Below, one piece after another: positions 16,172-25,296 of a stretch of 50,864 bases of DNA. Position numbers and translations under genes: made by a program. How positions within the stretch are numbered: the first letter of the stretch is position 1; each line of letters starts with the position of its first letter. This DNA comes from an uncultured Holophagaceae bacterium (lineage in GTDB: Bacteria; Acidobacteriota; Holophagae; Holophagales; Holophagaceae): positions 1 through 50,864 of the forward strand of contig CAIQPH010000042.1 of assembly GCA_903873655.1 (NCBI GenBank), given 5' to 3'. The notes beneath the pieces are model-generated. The model was not told where the DNA came from. It saw nothing but the letters and a program-made list of their open reading frames with translations, and did not search any database.

Positions 16172-17292
16172 TCCATCGCCCGGAATATGCCGGGTACGAT
16201 TTCGGGCCGGAGCATCCCTTCACTCCGGCGCGACTCGAGATGGTCCTGGATCTGATCCGCTGCCTGGGCCACGAGGTCACGCCCATCGCGGCACCCGCCG
16301 CGACTCGGGAGGACATCCTCTCTGTCCATGACGAGGCCTATGTCGCCATGGTGGAGGCCCTGGGCCGAGGGCAGACCATCCCCGAGTCGGAGCAGTTCGG
16401 CCTGGGGACGCCGGACAACCCCATCTTCCCTGACATGGACCTGGCCACCCGCTGGCTGGTGGGCGGCACTCTCCACGGCGCCAGGATGCTGATGGCGGGG
16501 CAGGAAAAGCGGGTGCTCCAACTGGGCGGCGGACTGCACCATGCGCAAAAGGACCATGCGGCCGGGTTCTGCATTTACAACGATCTGGCCGTGGCCATCC
16601 AGGCCTTTTTGGCGCACGGCTGGCGGGTGGCCTACCTGGATATCGACCTGCACCACGGTGACGGCGTCCAGAACCTGTTCTACGCCCATAGCCGGGTGCT
16701 CACCCTCAGCATCCACGAGTCCGGGCACTACCTCTATCCCGGGACCGGCCACATCCAGGAACTGGGGGGAGGCTCGGCCCGGGGCATGAGCGTGAACATC
16801 CCCCTGGAGCCCTTCACCGGAGCTGACGACTACCTGGAGGCCTTCGATGCGATCGTACCTCGCGCCCTGGAATGGTTCTCACCTGATGTCCTGGTGGTCC
16901 AGGCTGGCGCCGATGCGCATTTCGCGGACCCGCTTGGGGACCTCGCCCTCACCACCCAGGCCTTCCAGGCGCTCTATCAGAGGATTTTCGAACTGGCCGA
17001 TGCCCATTCCCGGGGCGGGGCGCTCCTGACCCTGGGCGGCGGCTACGAAGCCCAGGTGGTGGCCAGAGTCTGGGCCATCCTGTACCTTACCTGCATGGGG
17101 CTCCCCCTGCCAGAGCACCTGCCCGCGGAGTGGCTGCAGCGCTGGCGGCACCTTCTGGGCGCGGGAATCGGCCGGGAACTGCACGACCCCGAGTCGGCCA
17201 TTCCTGATCTTCCCGGCCGGGAAATCCGCAGCCGCCGCAACCAGGACGTCGTCACCCGCCTGGTGGATTCGCTGCACCGCCTGTGGATCTGA
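16159..17292 (+). CDS. acuC: AcuC-like class I histone-deacetylase-family protein deacylase
   Basis: A 377-residue zinc hydrolase of the AcuC/HDAC family. The tandem His127-His128 (G-L-H-H-A), the zinc ligands Asp163 and His165 in D-I-D-L-H-H-G-D-G, the second metal Asp252 in G-A-D-A-H-F-A-D-P-L-G, and the late G-G-G-Y are all intact. The domain fills the chain, as usual. It removes acyl groups from lysine side chains in the cytosol, and is the natural eraser for the marks made by the Pat-like protein two genes upstream. The start overlaps the end of the acuB-like gene. All catalytic residues I can check are present. Confidence 0.92.
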   Translation: MAALIHRPEYAGYDFGPEHPFTPARLEMVLDLIRCLGHEVTPIAAPAATREDILSVHDEAYVAMVEALGRGQTIPESEQFGLGTPDNPIFPDMDLATRWLVGGTLHGARMLMAGQEKRVLQLGGGLHHAQKDHAAGFCIYNDLAVAIQAFLAHGWRVAYLDIDLHHGDGVQNLFYAHSRVLTLSIHESGHYLYPGTGHIQELGGGSARGMSVNIPLEPFTGADDYLEAFDAIVPRALEWFSPDVLVVQAGADAHFADPLGDLALTTQAFQALYQRIFELADAHSRGGALLTLGGGYEAQVVARVWAILYLTCMGLPLPEHLPAEWLQRWRHLLGAGIGRELHDPESAIPDLPGREIRSRRNQDVVTRLVDSLHRLWI

Positions 17293-17367
17293 AGCGGGCC
17301 GAGGTTCACCTGGGTTCCTTCCCCTTGGCGCACGCCGCGATGAGTTCGCTTCCGGTATCCTCGAACC

Positions 17368-17955
17368 ATGATCGGACGACTGCGCGGGGAACTCATCCAG
17401 AAGCTGCCAAACCTGGCGCTGGTCGAATGCGCCGGAGTGGGCTATGCGGCCGCCATCAGCCTTTCCACCTATGGGCTGCTGCCGGAGGCGGGAGCTCAGG
17501 TGGTGCTGCATACGGAACTGCTGGTGCGAGAGAACGACATCTCACTCCTGGGCTTCTCCTCCACCCAGGAACGGGAACTTTACCGCATGTTGGTGAAGGT
17601 GGACGGTGTGGGCCCTAAACTCGCTCTGGCGGCCCTGGGAGCGCTCTCCCTCGAGGACCTGGTGCGGGCCATCCGGACCCGCGACGTGCAGGTCCTCGTC
17701 CGCATACCTGGCGTGGGGAAGAAGACCGCGGAGAAGATGTGCTTCGAACTGTCCGAGAAGATGGGCGGCCTGTCGGGCCTGGATGGCCTCTCCGGCGTGC
17801 CCTCCACTGATCCCTGGGAGGAAAGCCTACGCTCCGCTTTGACGAATTTGGGTTTCAGGGAGGATGCCGTCCTGCCGGTCGTGGCGGGACTTCGCGCCTC
17901 GAAACCACCCTTGGCCGAAGCGATCCGCCAGGCCTTGAAGGCTCTGCAGCGGTGA
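17368..17955 (+). CDS. ruvA: Holliday junction branch migration protein RuvA
   Basis: A 195-residue RuvA. It begins M-I-G-R-L-R-G-E-L as usual (OB-fold domain I). The two helix-hairpin-helix motifs are V-D-G-V-G-P-K-L-A-L (about 74-83) and I-P-G-V-G-K-K-T-A-E (about 112-121). The C-terminal domain III that contacts RuvB covers about residues 150-195. The tetramer holds the four-way junction while RuvB pumps DNA. No ruvB or ruvC is next to it. The following gene overlaps by four bases (GTGA), so the two are co-translated. Confidence 0.95.
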   Translation: MIGRLRGELIQKLPNLALVECAGVGYAAAISLSTYGLLPEAGAQVVLHTELLVRENDISLLGFSSTQERELYRMLVKVDGVGPKLALAALGALSLEDLVRAIRTRDVQVLVRIPGVGKKTAEKMCFELSEKMGGLSGLDGLSGVPSTDPWEESLRSALTNLGFREDAVLPVVAGLRASKPPLAEAIRQALKALQR

Positions 17956-18878
17956 GCGTCCGCATCCTTGCCACGTCCCCCCTTGTCGGTCCGGCCCTGG
18001 CTGAACTTGGAGGCCGGTTTCCAGATTTGTGCCTGGCGGCCTTCCGATCACCGGCATGGAACGCGGCGCTGGCCGAGACTGAGGCGCTGGTGGTCCTGGT
18101 TTCCGAACAGATCTCGGAAGCCGATCTGGATTCAGCTCCGAACCTGAAGGCCATTGGGGCCTATTCCGTCGGCGTCAACCATGTGCCCGTGAAGGCCTGC
18201 GTGGCCCGTGGCATCGCCGTGGTGAACACACCCGGGGTGCTGACGGACGCCACTGCGGATCTTGCACTGGCTCTGCTGATGTCGGTCACGCGCCGCCTGG
18301 CGGAAGGTGAGGCCCTGGTGCGTTCGGGCGCATGGAAGGGCTGGGCGCCGGATCAGCTGCTGGGGTCGGGGCTTGGGGGCAAGAGCTGCGGCATCCTGGG
18401 CAGCGGACCCATTGGCCAGGCCTTCGCTCGCCGGGTCTGGGCCCTCGGCATGACGCCCATCTTCTGGGACCGGGAAGGTCGCGGTGGCGCAATAGATTTC
18501 GGGGCCGGCCAGGCCCAGCGTCTGCCTCTGGGGGACCTGCTCTCCCGCTGTGCCGTGCTCTCCCTGCACTGCCCGCTCACGGACCAGACCCGCGACCTCC
18601 TGGACCGATCCGCCTTGGAAAAACTTCCCGCAGGCGCTGTGATCATCAATACCGCCCGCGGCGGCATCATGAATGAAAACGCGGCCATCGACCTGCTGGA
18701 ATCAGGCCGCCTGGGCGGTGTGGGGTTGGACGTCTATGAGGGCGAACCGCGAATCAATCCCCGTTGGCTGGGGGCGCCCAGGACCGTCCTGCTGCCCCAC
18801 CTTGGCTCCGCCACGATGGAAACGCGTGCGGCGATGGCGCGGGTGCTTTGTGACGGTTTGGCCTCTGTCTTAGGATGA
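17952..18878 (+). CDS. D-isomer-specific 2-hydroxyacid dehydrogenase
   Basis: A 308-residue NAD(P)-dependent dehydrogenase. The Rossmann motif G-I-L-G-S-G-P-I-G-Q starts at residue 147. The catalytic triad positions are Arg236 (N-T-A-R-G-G), Glu263/Glu265 region (Y-E-G-E-P) and His283 (L-P-H-L-G-S-A-T). It matches the glyoxylate/hydroxypyruvate reductase and D-3-phosphoglycerate dehydrogenase-like group, but lacks any regulatory ACT domain, so SerA is unlikely. It starts with GTG overlapping the end of ruvA. The substrate is not predictable from sequence alone. Confidence 0.9.
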   Translation: MSVRILATSPLVGPALAELGGRFPDLCLAAFRSPAWNAALAETEALVVLVSEQISEADLDSAPNLKAIGAYSVGVNHVPVKACVARGIAVVNTPGVLTDATADLALALLMSVTRRLAEGEALVRSGAWKGWAPDQLLGSGLGGKSCGILGSGPIGQAFARRVWALGMTPIFWDREGRGGAIDFGAGQAQRLPLGDLLSRCAVLSLHCPLTDQTRDLLDRSALEKLPAGAVIINTARGGIMNENAAIDLLESGRLGGVGLDVYEGEPRINPRWLGAPRTVLLPHLGSATMETRAAMARVLCDGLASVLG

Positions 18879-18905
18879 TACGCTGGAGCCCACACGAGGC
18901 ATCCC

Positions 18906-20447
18906 ATGGCACGCCCTTGGCTCAAGCTGCTGGACCCCGGCCTGACGGCCCTCAAGGCCGCCGCCGGAACGTCCTTTGAAGATCGTCTGAACTTGGCCCG
19001 CGCCTTCAATGGTCGGGCCCGCCATGACGAGGCCCGGGAGATCCTGGACCAGCTGCTGGCCGAGAACCGCGCCCATGCGGAGGCGTGGTTTGAGCGCCTG
19101 CTCTGCTTCAGCGATCACGACGGCGAAGAGGAAGGTCTGGAACTGCTGGCTCAGCTGGAATCCCTCCGGGACGAGCATCCCCATGTGGGGGCCCATCTCC
19201 GTAACCTTGGCTACCTGCGGCTGCTCATGCATGATCTCGATGGCGCAGAGCAGACCCTCCACCAGGCCCTGACCTTGAATGGCAAGGATGCGAAGGCGCT
19301 CGAGCTGACCGGCCTCGTACAGCTGCACCTGAACCATACTCCTGAGGCCAAGGCCTGGCTGTTGAAGGCCCTGAGCATCAACCCGAAGGACCCGCGCACC
19401 CTGCGCCTGCTGGCCATCGCCCTGGAGCAGCTGGGTGATGCCACTGGGGCCGAGGCTCAGCTCGTGGCCGCGCTTCAAGCTGAAGAATGCTACTACTGGG
19501 GTTGGCACGCGCTGGGCGAGATCCTCCTGAAACAAGGGGAACTGGCGGAGGGCCTCCGCTGCATCCAGCGGGCGCGCAGCCTGCATGTGGGCGACCCGGC
19601 CAGCTATTTCATTCTCGCGGAGATTTTCAGCGAACAGGGCCACCTGGAGCTGGCCCAGGGGCAGCTCCACACGCTCATGCTCCTGGCGCCGCAAGCCACT
19701 GTGCTGGCCGAGGCTCAGGCCCTGCTGGGTGAATTGAAGCGGGACATGGGCGACCGCGATGGGGCCGCCTCTTACTTCAGCCTCGCCACCGAGACTGATC
19801 CAGACGCCGCGAACCCCTGGGCAGCCCTCGGCGACATGGCCCGCGAGGAAAGCCGCTGGGACGATGCTCTGCGCTGCTACCGCGAAGCCCTCATGCGCGA
19901 GCCCGACGCGGCTGATCTCCAGGTCCAGCTGGGCTATGTGCTGGTCGAAACCCGCCAGGGACCTGCCGCAGAGCAGGCATTCCTCCAGGCCCTTGAACTA
20001 GACCCAGGCGAATACAGTGCCTATCTGGGGCTCTCCGAGGTCTACCGCTTCGCCAACCGGCGCGAGGACCAGATGGGCATGGTGGACCAGGCCATGGCTC
20101 TGGCGCCCCAGGATGCCGACGTCTGGAACGCTAAGGGAGTGGCCCTGGAAGTCACCAAGCGCTGGAAAGAGGCCACCGAGGCCTACGAGAAGGCGCTGGC
20201 CTTCGAGCCCCAGCATCGCAAGGCGGCCAACAATCTGGGCTTCGTTCTGGAAAAACGCATGAACCATGGCGAGCCGGAACTTCGAGCCCAGGCGACTGAA
20301 GCCTGGAAGCAGCGCCTGCTCATCTGCCGTGACGAGAATCAGAGCCTGAAGATGGCCACCGAGCATCTGGCCAACCTGGGCGTGGATGACGACACCATCC
20401 GCGAGTGGTTGCGTCCTGGATTCCTGGAGCTCGAATCCCAGGAATGA
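18906..20447 (+). CDS. Tetratricopeptide-repeat protein
   Basis: A 513-residue cytosolic protein made almost wholly of TPR units. Repeats with the A-x-x-x-x-x-x-A-L-x-L-x-P pattern recur from about residue 40 to the end; the clearest are around A-L-T-L-N-G-K-D-A-K-A-L, A-L-S-I-N-P-K-D-P-R-T-L, A-L-E-L-D-P-G-E-Y-S-A-Y and A-L-A-F-E-P-Q-H-R-K-A-A. No signal peptide or membrane segment is seen. Such scaffolds mediate protein-protein contacts; no partner can be named. It starts at ATG after GAGGCATCCC, 27 bases downstream of the dehydrogenase gene. Confidence 0.88.
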   Translation: MARPWLKLLDPGLTALKAAAGTSFEDRLNLARAFNGRARHDEAREILDQLLAENRAHAEAWFERLLCFSDHDGEEEGLELLAQLESLRDEHPHVGAHLRNLGYLRLLMHDLDGAEQTLHQALTLNGKDAKALELTGLVQLHLNHTPEAKAWLLKALSINPKDPRTLRLLAIALEQLGDATGAEAQLVAALQAEECYYWGWHALGEILLKQGELAEGLRCIQRARSLHVGDPASYFILAEIFSEQGHLELAQGQLHTLMLLAPQATVLAEAQALLGELKRDMGDRDGAASYFSLATETDPDAANPWAALGDMAREESRWDDALRCYREALMREPDAADLQVQLGYVLVETRQGPAAEQAFLQALELDPGEYSAYLGLSEVYRFANRREDQMGMVDQAMALAPQDADVWNAKGVALEVTKRWKEATEAYEKALAFEPQHRKAANNLGFVLEKRMNHGEPELRAQATEAWKQRLLICRDENQSLKMATEHLANLGVDDDTIREWLRPGFLELESQE

Positions 20448-20490
20448 GCTCCAAGACTTACAGCAGTCACACGAATGTTTCCAGCCAGTT

Positions 20491-20511
20491 ACGGAAGGCC
20501 TGCTTCCGTTT
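20491..20511 (+). terminator. Possible terminator after the TPR gene
   Basis: ACGGAAG and CTTCCGT form a perfect 7-bp stem with a 5-base loop, starting 43 bases after the TPR stop codon. Only three T residues follow, so termination may be weak. Confidence 0.4.
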
Positions 20512-20643
20512 GTGGAAAAGCCTGCGGATTGACCTCTTCCTGGTGCGTTAAATCCTGTCTGGATACGGAGTTCCTTATGTATAAAGACCAAGAAGTTATT
20601 TATATTAATCGTTGTATATCAGTATTTCCATTGTTGACGGCAG

Positions 20644-20679
20644 CGGATTCTGCCGACTCGCCCAGAATCCGGGTTTTCC
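20644..20679 (+). terminator. Stem-loop, terminator-like
   Basis: CGGATTCTG pairs perfectly with CAGAATCCG over 9 bp with a 10-base loop, followed by GGTTTTCC. It sits in the convergent gap between the TPR gene and smc and could end transcription rightward; the T-tract is short. Confidence 0.4.
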
Positions 20680-20796
20680 ACAATTTCCGCTTTCTTTCGC
20701 ATTGACAAGATAATCCGCCTTACTACCCGGAACTGGAGAGGCGAAAATCGACTTGTCAACACATTCCCGTTACACCGAAGCCACCCAGGCAACCAG

Positions 20797-23700
20797 TCAG
20801 ACCAGAGCCTCCGCCTCGCGCAGATGGACGCTCACCAGCCGGGAGCAGCCGGCCTCCTCCATGGTCACGCCGTAGAGGGTGTCGGCAGCCACCATGGTGG
20901 GCTTCTGGTGGGTGATGACGATGAACTGGGTGTCGGCTTTCATCTTCTGCACCATGGCGGCGAAGCGGCCCACGTTGGCCTCGTCCAGGGGCGCGTCCAC
21001 CTCGTCCAGCACACAGAAGGGGCTGGGCTTGAAGTGGAAGATCGCGAAGAGCAGTGAGATGGCCGTGAGCGCCTTCTCGCCGCCGCTCAGCAGGGTGAGC
21101 GCCTTGGCGGTCTTCCCGGGAGGCTGCGCGGTGATCTCGATGCCGCACTCCAGGAGGTTCCTGGGGTCCTCCAGGCTGAGTTGGGCGCTGCCACCGCCAA
21201 AGGCCTCGCGGAAGACCTCCTGGAACCTGGCGTTCACGAAATCGAAGGCCTCCTGGAACCGTTCTTCGCTGGTGGCATTGATCTCCTGGATGGTGGATTC
21301 AAGGTTGCCGATGGCGGCGGTGACATCGGCCCGCTGTTCAGCCATGAAGGCCATGCGGGCCTCAGCCTCCTCCAGTTCCTGGATGGCAAGGGGATTTACT
21401 CCGCCCAGATCCAGTCGGCGACCCTGCAGTTCATTCAAGCGGGTCTGATGGACCAGTTCACCTTCCTCCCAGGCCTGCCGTTCCTGGTCAGTCAGGCCAA
21501 CCATGAAGGCCGGCACTTCCAGTCCCAGTGCCAGCTCGACTTCCTTGGCCAGGGCCTCCTGGCTTCCCTGGACCTGGGCGCCATGGATCAACACCTCCTG
21601 GTGCTGGGCCCGGGCATTCTCCAGCGCCTCCTGGAAATCGCGGGCCATCCGCTCCTGGACCCGCAGGGCCTCCTGGTCGAGTTCCAGCTTGGGCTGGGCT
21701 TCCCGGGCCTGAGCCTGCACCCCTTCCCGCTCCTGCAGCAGCACCTGGGTTTCCGCATCCAGTTCGGCGAGACGGCGGAGGCAGCCATCCCTGCGCTCCA
21801 GCAAGTCCTGGGCTTCCGCGTCCAGGCGCTGGCGTTCGGCTTCAAGATCGAAGCGGCCCCGCTGGGCAAGCTGCAGGTGGCGTTCATGCCCATCCCGCTC
21901 GGCCCAGGAGGCGTCCCGGCCCCGGGCGGCATCCAGCCTCTGCTCGCGGCATTCGTCGAGGCGCTGCCTGGCCTCCCGCACCCTGACCTCCGCCACGTGG
22001 ATGGACTCATCCAGCGCGGCATCACCAGTTTCTTCCGGATGCTCATCAAGCTCTCGCAGCAGGCCCTGGAGCCGCTTGATCTCCGTCTCGATCTGCTCCC
22101 ATAGGGTATCTGCCCGCTCGCTCGCGGCGCGGATCTCGGCCAACTGCGCCTGCAGCGACAACCGATGGGACTTGAGCGTGTCCGATCTCTGGCGCAGAGT
22201 GCGGAGATCCTCATCGATCTCCAGAGATCGCTCCCGGGCGGCGCGGGCATCATCTCCCCCTCCGCCCCGCAGGGCTTCCAGCTCTTCCAGGCGATCCAGA
22301 AGGGCCTCCCGCGTGGCGCGGGCCTCTTCCTGTTCGGCCCGCAGCTTGATGGGCGAGGCGGCGGGAGCAGAGATGCCTAGCTGCAGCGGACCATAGGGTA
22401 GGCGGATGTAGGTTGGAGACATGAAGGCCAGGTCCGGGTGCAGCAGGACGAGGTCCGGCAGGACCTCATCGGAGCAGCGGAAAGCCCTGTCCACCAGGGC
22501 CTTCAGGGGCCGCTCAGAACCGCTCCAGCGCACGTGCTCCCGGAGCGGCTCGCAACCTTCCGGAACGGGTGGTGGTGGCAGTTCGTGCCCCAGGGCCAGC
22601 AGGAGGTGCCCTGGGGCTCCTGAAGCCAGCTGGGCGGTGTTCGCATCGACCGAAAGCGACTGCAGCCAAACGCCGAACAGGCGCTCCAGATCCGGCCGCA
22701 GGGTCTCATCGACCGTCAGCAGCTCCACGAACGTGGGCGGCCTCCTCCCCTGCTCGCGCAACCAGGTGAGGCCCTTCCTAAGCTCCTCGTCCCCGAAACT
22801 CTGCGCGAGCAGATCCGAGATCTGCCGCAGTCGCCGCTCGGCGGCATCGAGCTCAGCTCCGGCACGGTGGTGGTTCTGGGCCAGGGTCCGCTGGGTCTCC
22901 TCCAGGGTCTCCGCACGGCGACGCTGGTCGAAGGCCGCCTCCTCGGCCTGTTCCAACTGGGCCAGAAGACCCTCCAGTTCCTGACCCGCCTTTTCAGCCT
23001 CTGCCTGGAGGCTCTCCAGGCGCGGCGCCCGGATGGCTTCGTCATGGTTCAGGGCATCCAGCCGCCCTTCGAGCTGGGCAATCTGGCTCTGGAATCCCAG
23101 GCGCTGCTTCTGACGGGCCAGGGCCTCCTTCTGGCTGTCGACCTTGCGCTCGCGCAGGGCGTGGAACTCAGCTTCCTCATGGCGAAGAGCGCCCAGGGCC
23201 AGCGCCACGGTCTCCTCGGCTGTGGCCAGCGCGGCTTCTCGGCCTTCGAGGCGCTCGGAGGCCTCCCTGAATAAGGCTTCCAGGGCCGTGAACGAGTCCC
23301 CTGACTGAGACAGCCGTTCAGTCAGGGCTTTTGCGCGTTCCTGTAGACGGCTCCGCTGCCCCTCGGCTTCATCCCGGCGTTCCTCCTGGAAGCCGCGCTC
23401 CTGGTCCGCGAGTTGGAGGCGCTGGTCCAGGGCCAGGATGGCGGCGGCGCGCCTGGCCTGGCTCTGCTGCTGCTCATACACGGAAAGGCGGAGGGATTCC
23501 ACTTCAGAGGCCTTCTCAGAGACCTGGGCCGTCAGTTCTGCCACCCGGCGCTCGATCCGATCCACCTGGTCGAGGATGCGCAGCTTGGCGGCTTCCAGCT
23601 CCATGGCCTTCCCAGCGAGCAGGATCCGCTGAGTGGCCTTGATCTCTGTATCCAGTTCCTTCGCCTTCCGGGCCCGCACAGCCTGGCGGCGGAGCGAATC

Positions 23701-24306
23701 CATCTGCTTGTTCAGTTCGAAGAGGATGTCGTCGAGTCGCTGCAGGTTGGCTTTGGTCTCCTCCAGCCGCTTCTCGGCATCGGCCCGGCGCAGTTTGTAG
23801 CGCGTGATGCCTGCGGCCTCCTCCAGCAGGATGCGACGGTCCTTGGGCTTGCTGCTCAGGATGAGGTCAATCTGCCCCTGCTGGATGAAGCTGTAGGCCC
23901 GCGTGCCCATCCCCGTGTCGAGCAGGAGGTCCTGGACATCCTTGAGCCTGGCCTCGCGTCCGTTGATCCGGTACTCGCTTCCCGTATCGCGATAAAGGCG
24001 GCGGGAAAGCGTGACTTCCCGCGTCGCCCCCGGCAGAGCCAAATCAGGCATCTCTAGCACAAGCTTCACTTCGGAAAGGCCCATGGGCCGACGTTTCGCG
24101 GTGCCCGAAAAGATCACGTCGGCCATTTCGGCGCCCCGGAGCATGGTGGGGCGCTGCTCCCCGAGGACCCAGGCCAGACTGTCTGAGATGTTCGATTTGC
24201 CGCAACCATTGGGCCCCACCACGGCCGTCATTCCGGCCGGGAAGCTGAGCTTCTGGGGGTCGGCGAAGGACTTGAATCCATGGAGTTCGAGGGAGATCAG
24301 GCGCAC
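20797..24306 (-). CDS. smc: Chromosome segregation protein SMC
   Basis: An SMC ATPase of about 1169 residues. The N-terminal head has L-E-L-H-G-F-K-S-F and the Walker A G-P-N-G-C-G-K-S-N. Two long coiled-coil arms rich in Arg, Glu, Gln and Leu flank a hinge near the middle (V-E-L-L-T-V-D-E-T-L-R-P). The C-terminal head has L-S-G-G-E-K-A-L and the Walker B F-C-V-L-D-E-V-D-A-P-L-D. I place the start at a GTG giving M-R-L-I-S-L-E-L-H-G-F, the usual SMC beginning, preceded by a GGAGCG; an upstream in-frame ATG at 24354 would add 16 atypical residues. It organises and segregates the chromosome with ScpA/ScpB, whose genes are not in the window. Confidence 0.95.
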   Translation of the reverse strand: MRLISLELHGFKSFADPQKLSFPAGMTAVVGPNGCGKSNISDSLAWVLGEQRPTMLRGAEMADVIFSGTAKRRPMGLSEVKLVLEMPDLALPGATREVTLSRRLYRDTGSEYRINGREARLKDVQDLLLDTGMGTRAYSFIQQGQIDLILSSKPKDRRILLEEAAGITRYKLRRADAEKRLEETKANLQRLDDILFELNKQMDSLRRQAVRARKAKELDTEIKATQRILLAGKAMELEAAKLRILDQVDRIERRVAELTAQVSEKASEVESLRLSVYEQQQSQARRAAAILALDQRLQLADQERGFQEERRDEAEGQRSRLQERAKALTERLSQSGDSFTALEALFREASERLEGREAALATAEETVALALGALRHEEAEFHALRERKVDSQKEALARQKQRLGFQSQIAQLEGRLDALNHDEAIRAPRLESLQAEAEKAGQELEGLLAQLEQAEEAAFDQRRRAETLEETQRTLAQNHHRAGAELDAAERRLRQISDLLAQSFGDEELRKGLTWLREQGRRPPTFVELLTVDETLRPDLERLFGVWLQSLSVDANTAQLASGAPGHLLLALGHELPPPPVPEGCEPLREHVRWSGSERPLKALVDRAFRCSDEVLPDLVLLHPDLAFMSPTYIRLPYGPLQLGISAPAASPIKLRAEQEEARATREALLDRLEELEALRGGGGDDARAARERSLEIDEDLRTLRQRSDTLKSHRLSLQAQLAEIRAASERADTLWEQIETEIKRLQGLLRELDEHPEETGDAALDESIHVAEVRVREARQRLDECREQRLDAARGRDASWAERDGHERHLQLAQRGRFDLEAERQRLDAEAQDLLERRDGCLRRLAELDAETQVLLQEREGVQAQAREAQPKLELDQEALRVQERMARDFQEALENARAQHQEVLIHGAQVQGSQEALAKEVELALGLEVPAFMVGLTDQERQAWEEGELVHQTRLNELQGRRLDLGGVNPLAIQELEEAEARMAFMAEQRADVTAAIGNLESTIQEINATSEERFQEAFDFVNARFQEVFREAFGGGSAQLSLEDPRNLLECGIEITAQPPGKTAKALTLLSGGEKALTAISLLFAIFHFKPSPFCVLDEVDAPLDEANVGRFAAMVQKMKADTQFIVITHQKPTMVAADTLYGVTMEEAGCSRLVSVHLREAEALV

Positions 24307-24564
24307 GCGGACAGCGCTCCGGGAAAGGCGGGTGGGAACATCTCCCTCCATCATTCCACAACCATGCGTAGGTTCTGCTTCCTGCTCGCGGCTCGCCCCT
24401 TGGGGATCGGCCAGAAGCCCGTTAGACTCAGATCTTCCCCAGGCCAGTCAGGAGTCACCTGTGCAGCCTTTCCCAGCCCCCGCATGCGAGCCTGCGGCAG
24501 AAGACCGGTCGGGGACCGGAGTGACCCTTCGTCGCCTAGGCGATGCTGAGGTGGGGAAGCGGCC

Positions 24565-25296
24565 GTGAAGCACCCCATCCTCGCACCGCCAGATGCCTCC
24601 CTGCTATGGCTCGAAGCCCACCGGGTCATCGCGGGGACTCGGCAGCGATCCCTCGACGGGTCTCCCTCTGAGGATCTGCTGGCCCAGGCTCTGGCGGACT
24701 TGCCCGCGGGTCCCACCCGATGGGTCGTGGAGGATCTCTGGACGCCTTCCGTGCTGATGCGGGATCTCACGGAACTGCCCCGCGGTGCCGAGGCCCAGGA
24801 GGCCTTCTTCCGCTGGCGGTTCATGCAGGCCCTGGCGCTTGAGGCGCCCCACTTCGTCCAGGCCATGGAAGTGGAGTCCGGCGTCTGGCTTGCGGCGGGG
24901 ATCCGCGAAGAGTTGCGCGAATCGATGCTCCAACTTAGCCTGCGGCTTGACCGGAACCTCCATGCCCTCACGCCGCGGTGGTTGCACCTCTACAACCTGC
25001 TGGCCCCGACTCTCGACCTCCCGGGCATCCTGCTGTCCTTGAGCCCCATGGCCTCCGGGAAGTACGCCGGAACCCTCGTGGCCTGGGGCCGGACCCTCTG
25101 CCTGCTGCGCCAGTGGTCTGAACCCCTGGCCCCAGAAGCCTGGATCGAAGAGCGTCTGGCACCCAGTGCCGCCTTCCTCCAACGGGAATCGCGCACGCCG
25201 CAACAACTCTTCATCTGGGGCGCACCGTCTTGGCCAGAGAGCAATTTGGCCCTGCACATCTTTGACGACCGCTCCGTTCTGGGCGAGGGGCACTGA
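24565..25296 (+). CDS. Unknown protein in the PilM/GspL position of a secretion/pilus operon
   Basis: A 243-residue soluble protein I do not recognise. It has no signal peptide or membrane segment, and no actin-like phosphate motifs that would prove it is PilM or GspL. It is rich in Trp and Leu, with stretches such as A-L-E-A-P-H-F-V-Q-A-M and L-A-L-H-I-F-D-D. It starts with GTG behind GAGGTGGGG, diverges from smc, and its TGA overlaps the ATG of the PilN-like gene (TGATG), so it is translationally coupled to it. Gene order alone suggests a cytosolic partner of the PilN-like inner-membrane protein; a much diverged PilM is possible. Confidence 0.75.
   Translation: MKHPILAPPDASLLWLEAHRVIAGTRQRSLDGSPSEDLLAQALADLPAGPTRWVVEDLWTPSVLMRDLTELPRGAEAQEAFFRWRFMQALALEAPHFVQAMEVESGVWLAAGIREELRESMLQLSLRLDRNLHALTPRWLHLYNLLAPTLDLPGILLSLSPMASGKYAGTLVAWGRTLCLLRQWSEPLAPEAWIEERLAPSAAFLQRESRTPQQLFIWGAPSWPESNLALHIFDDRSVLGEGH

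Larger units (their letters stand above)
20448..20796. other. AT-rich convergent intergenic region
   Basis: This 349-base gap lies between the ends of the TPR gene and smc. Its centre (about 20570-20640) is much more AT-rich than the flanks. It carries hairpins at 20491-20511 and 20644-20679, and an exact 10-base inverted pair, TTGTGGAAAA (20510-20519) and TTTTCCACAA (20674-20683), which differ by one base from the core of a DnaA box. I find no protein gene or known RNA in it; a 76-codon frame at 20475-20705 has neither a ribosome site nor protein-like composition. Confidence 0.5.

Noticed and set aside
20475-20705. 76-codon frame in the spacer before smc
   Set aside because: No ribosome site, mixed composition across hairpins and AT-rich sequence, no protein-like pattern.
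24351-24971. 206-codon leftward frame overlapping the first secretion-operon gene
   Set aside because: Arg/Ser-rich shadow of the rightward gene; the rightward gene is coupled by overlap to pilN-like and is the real one.
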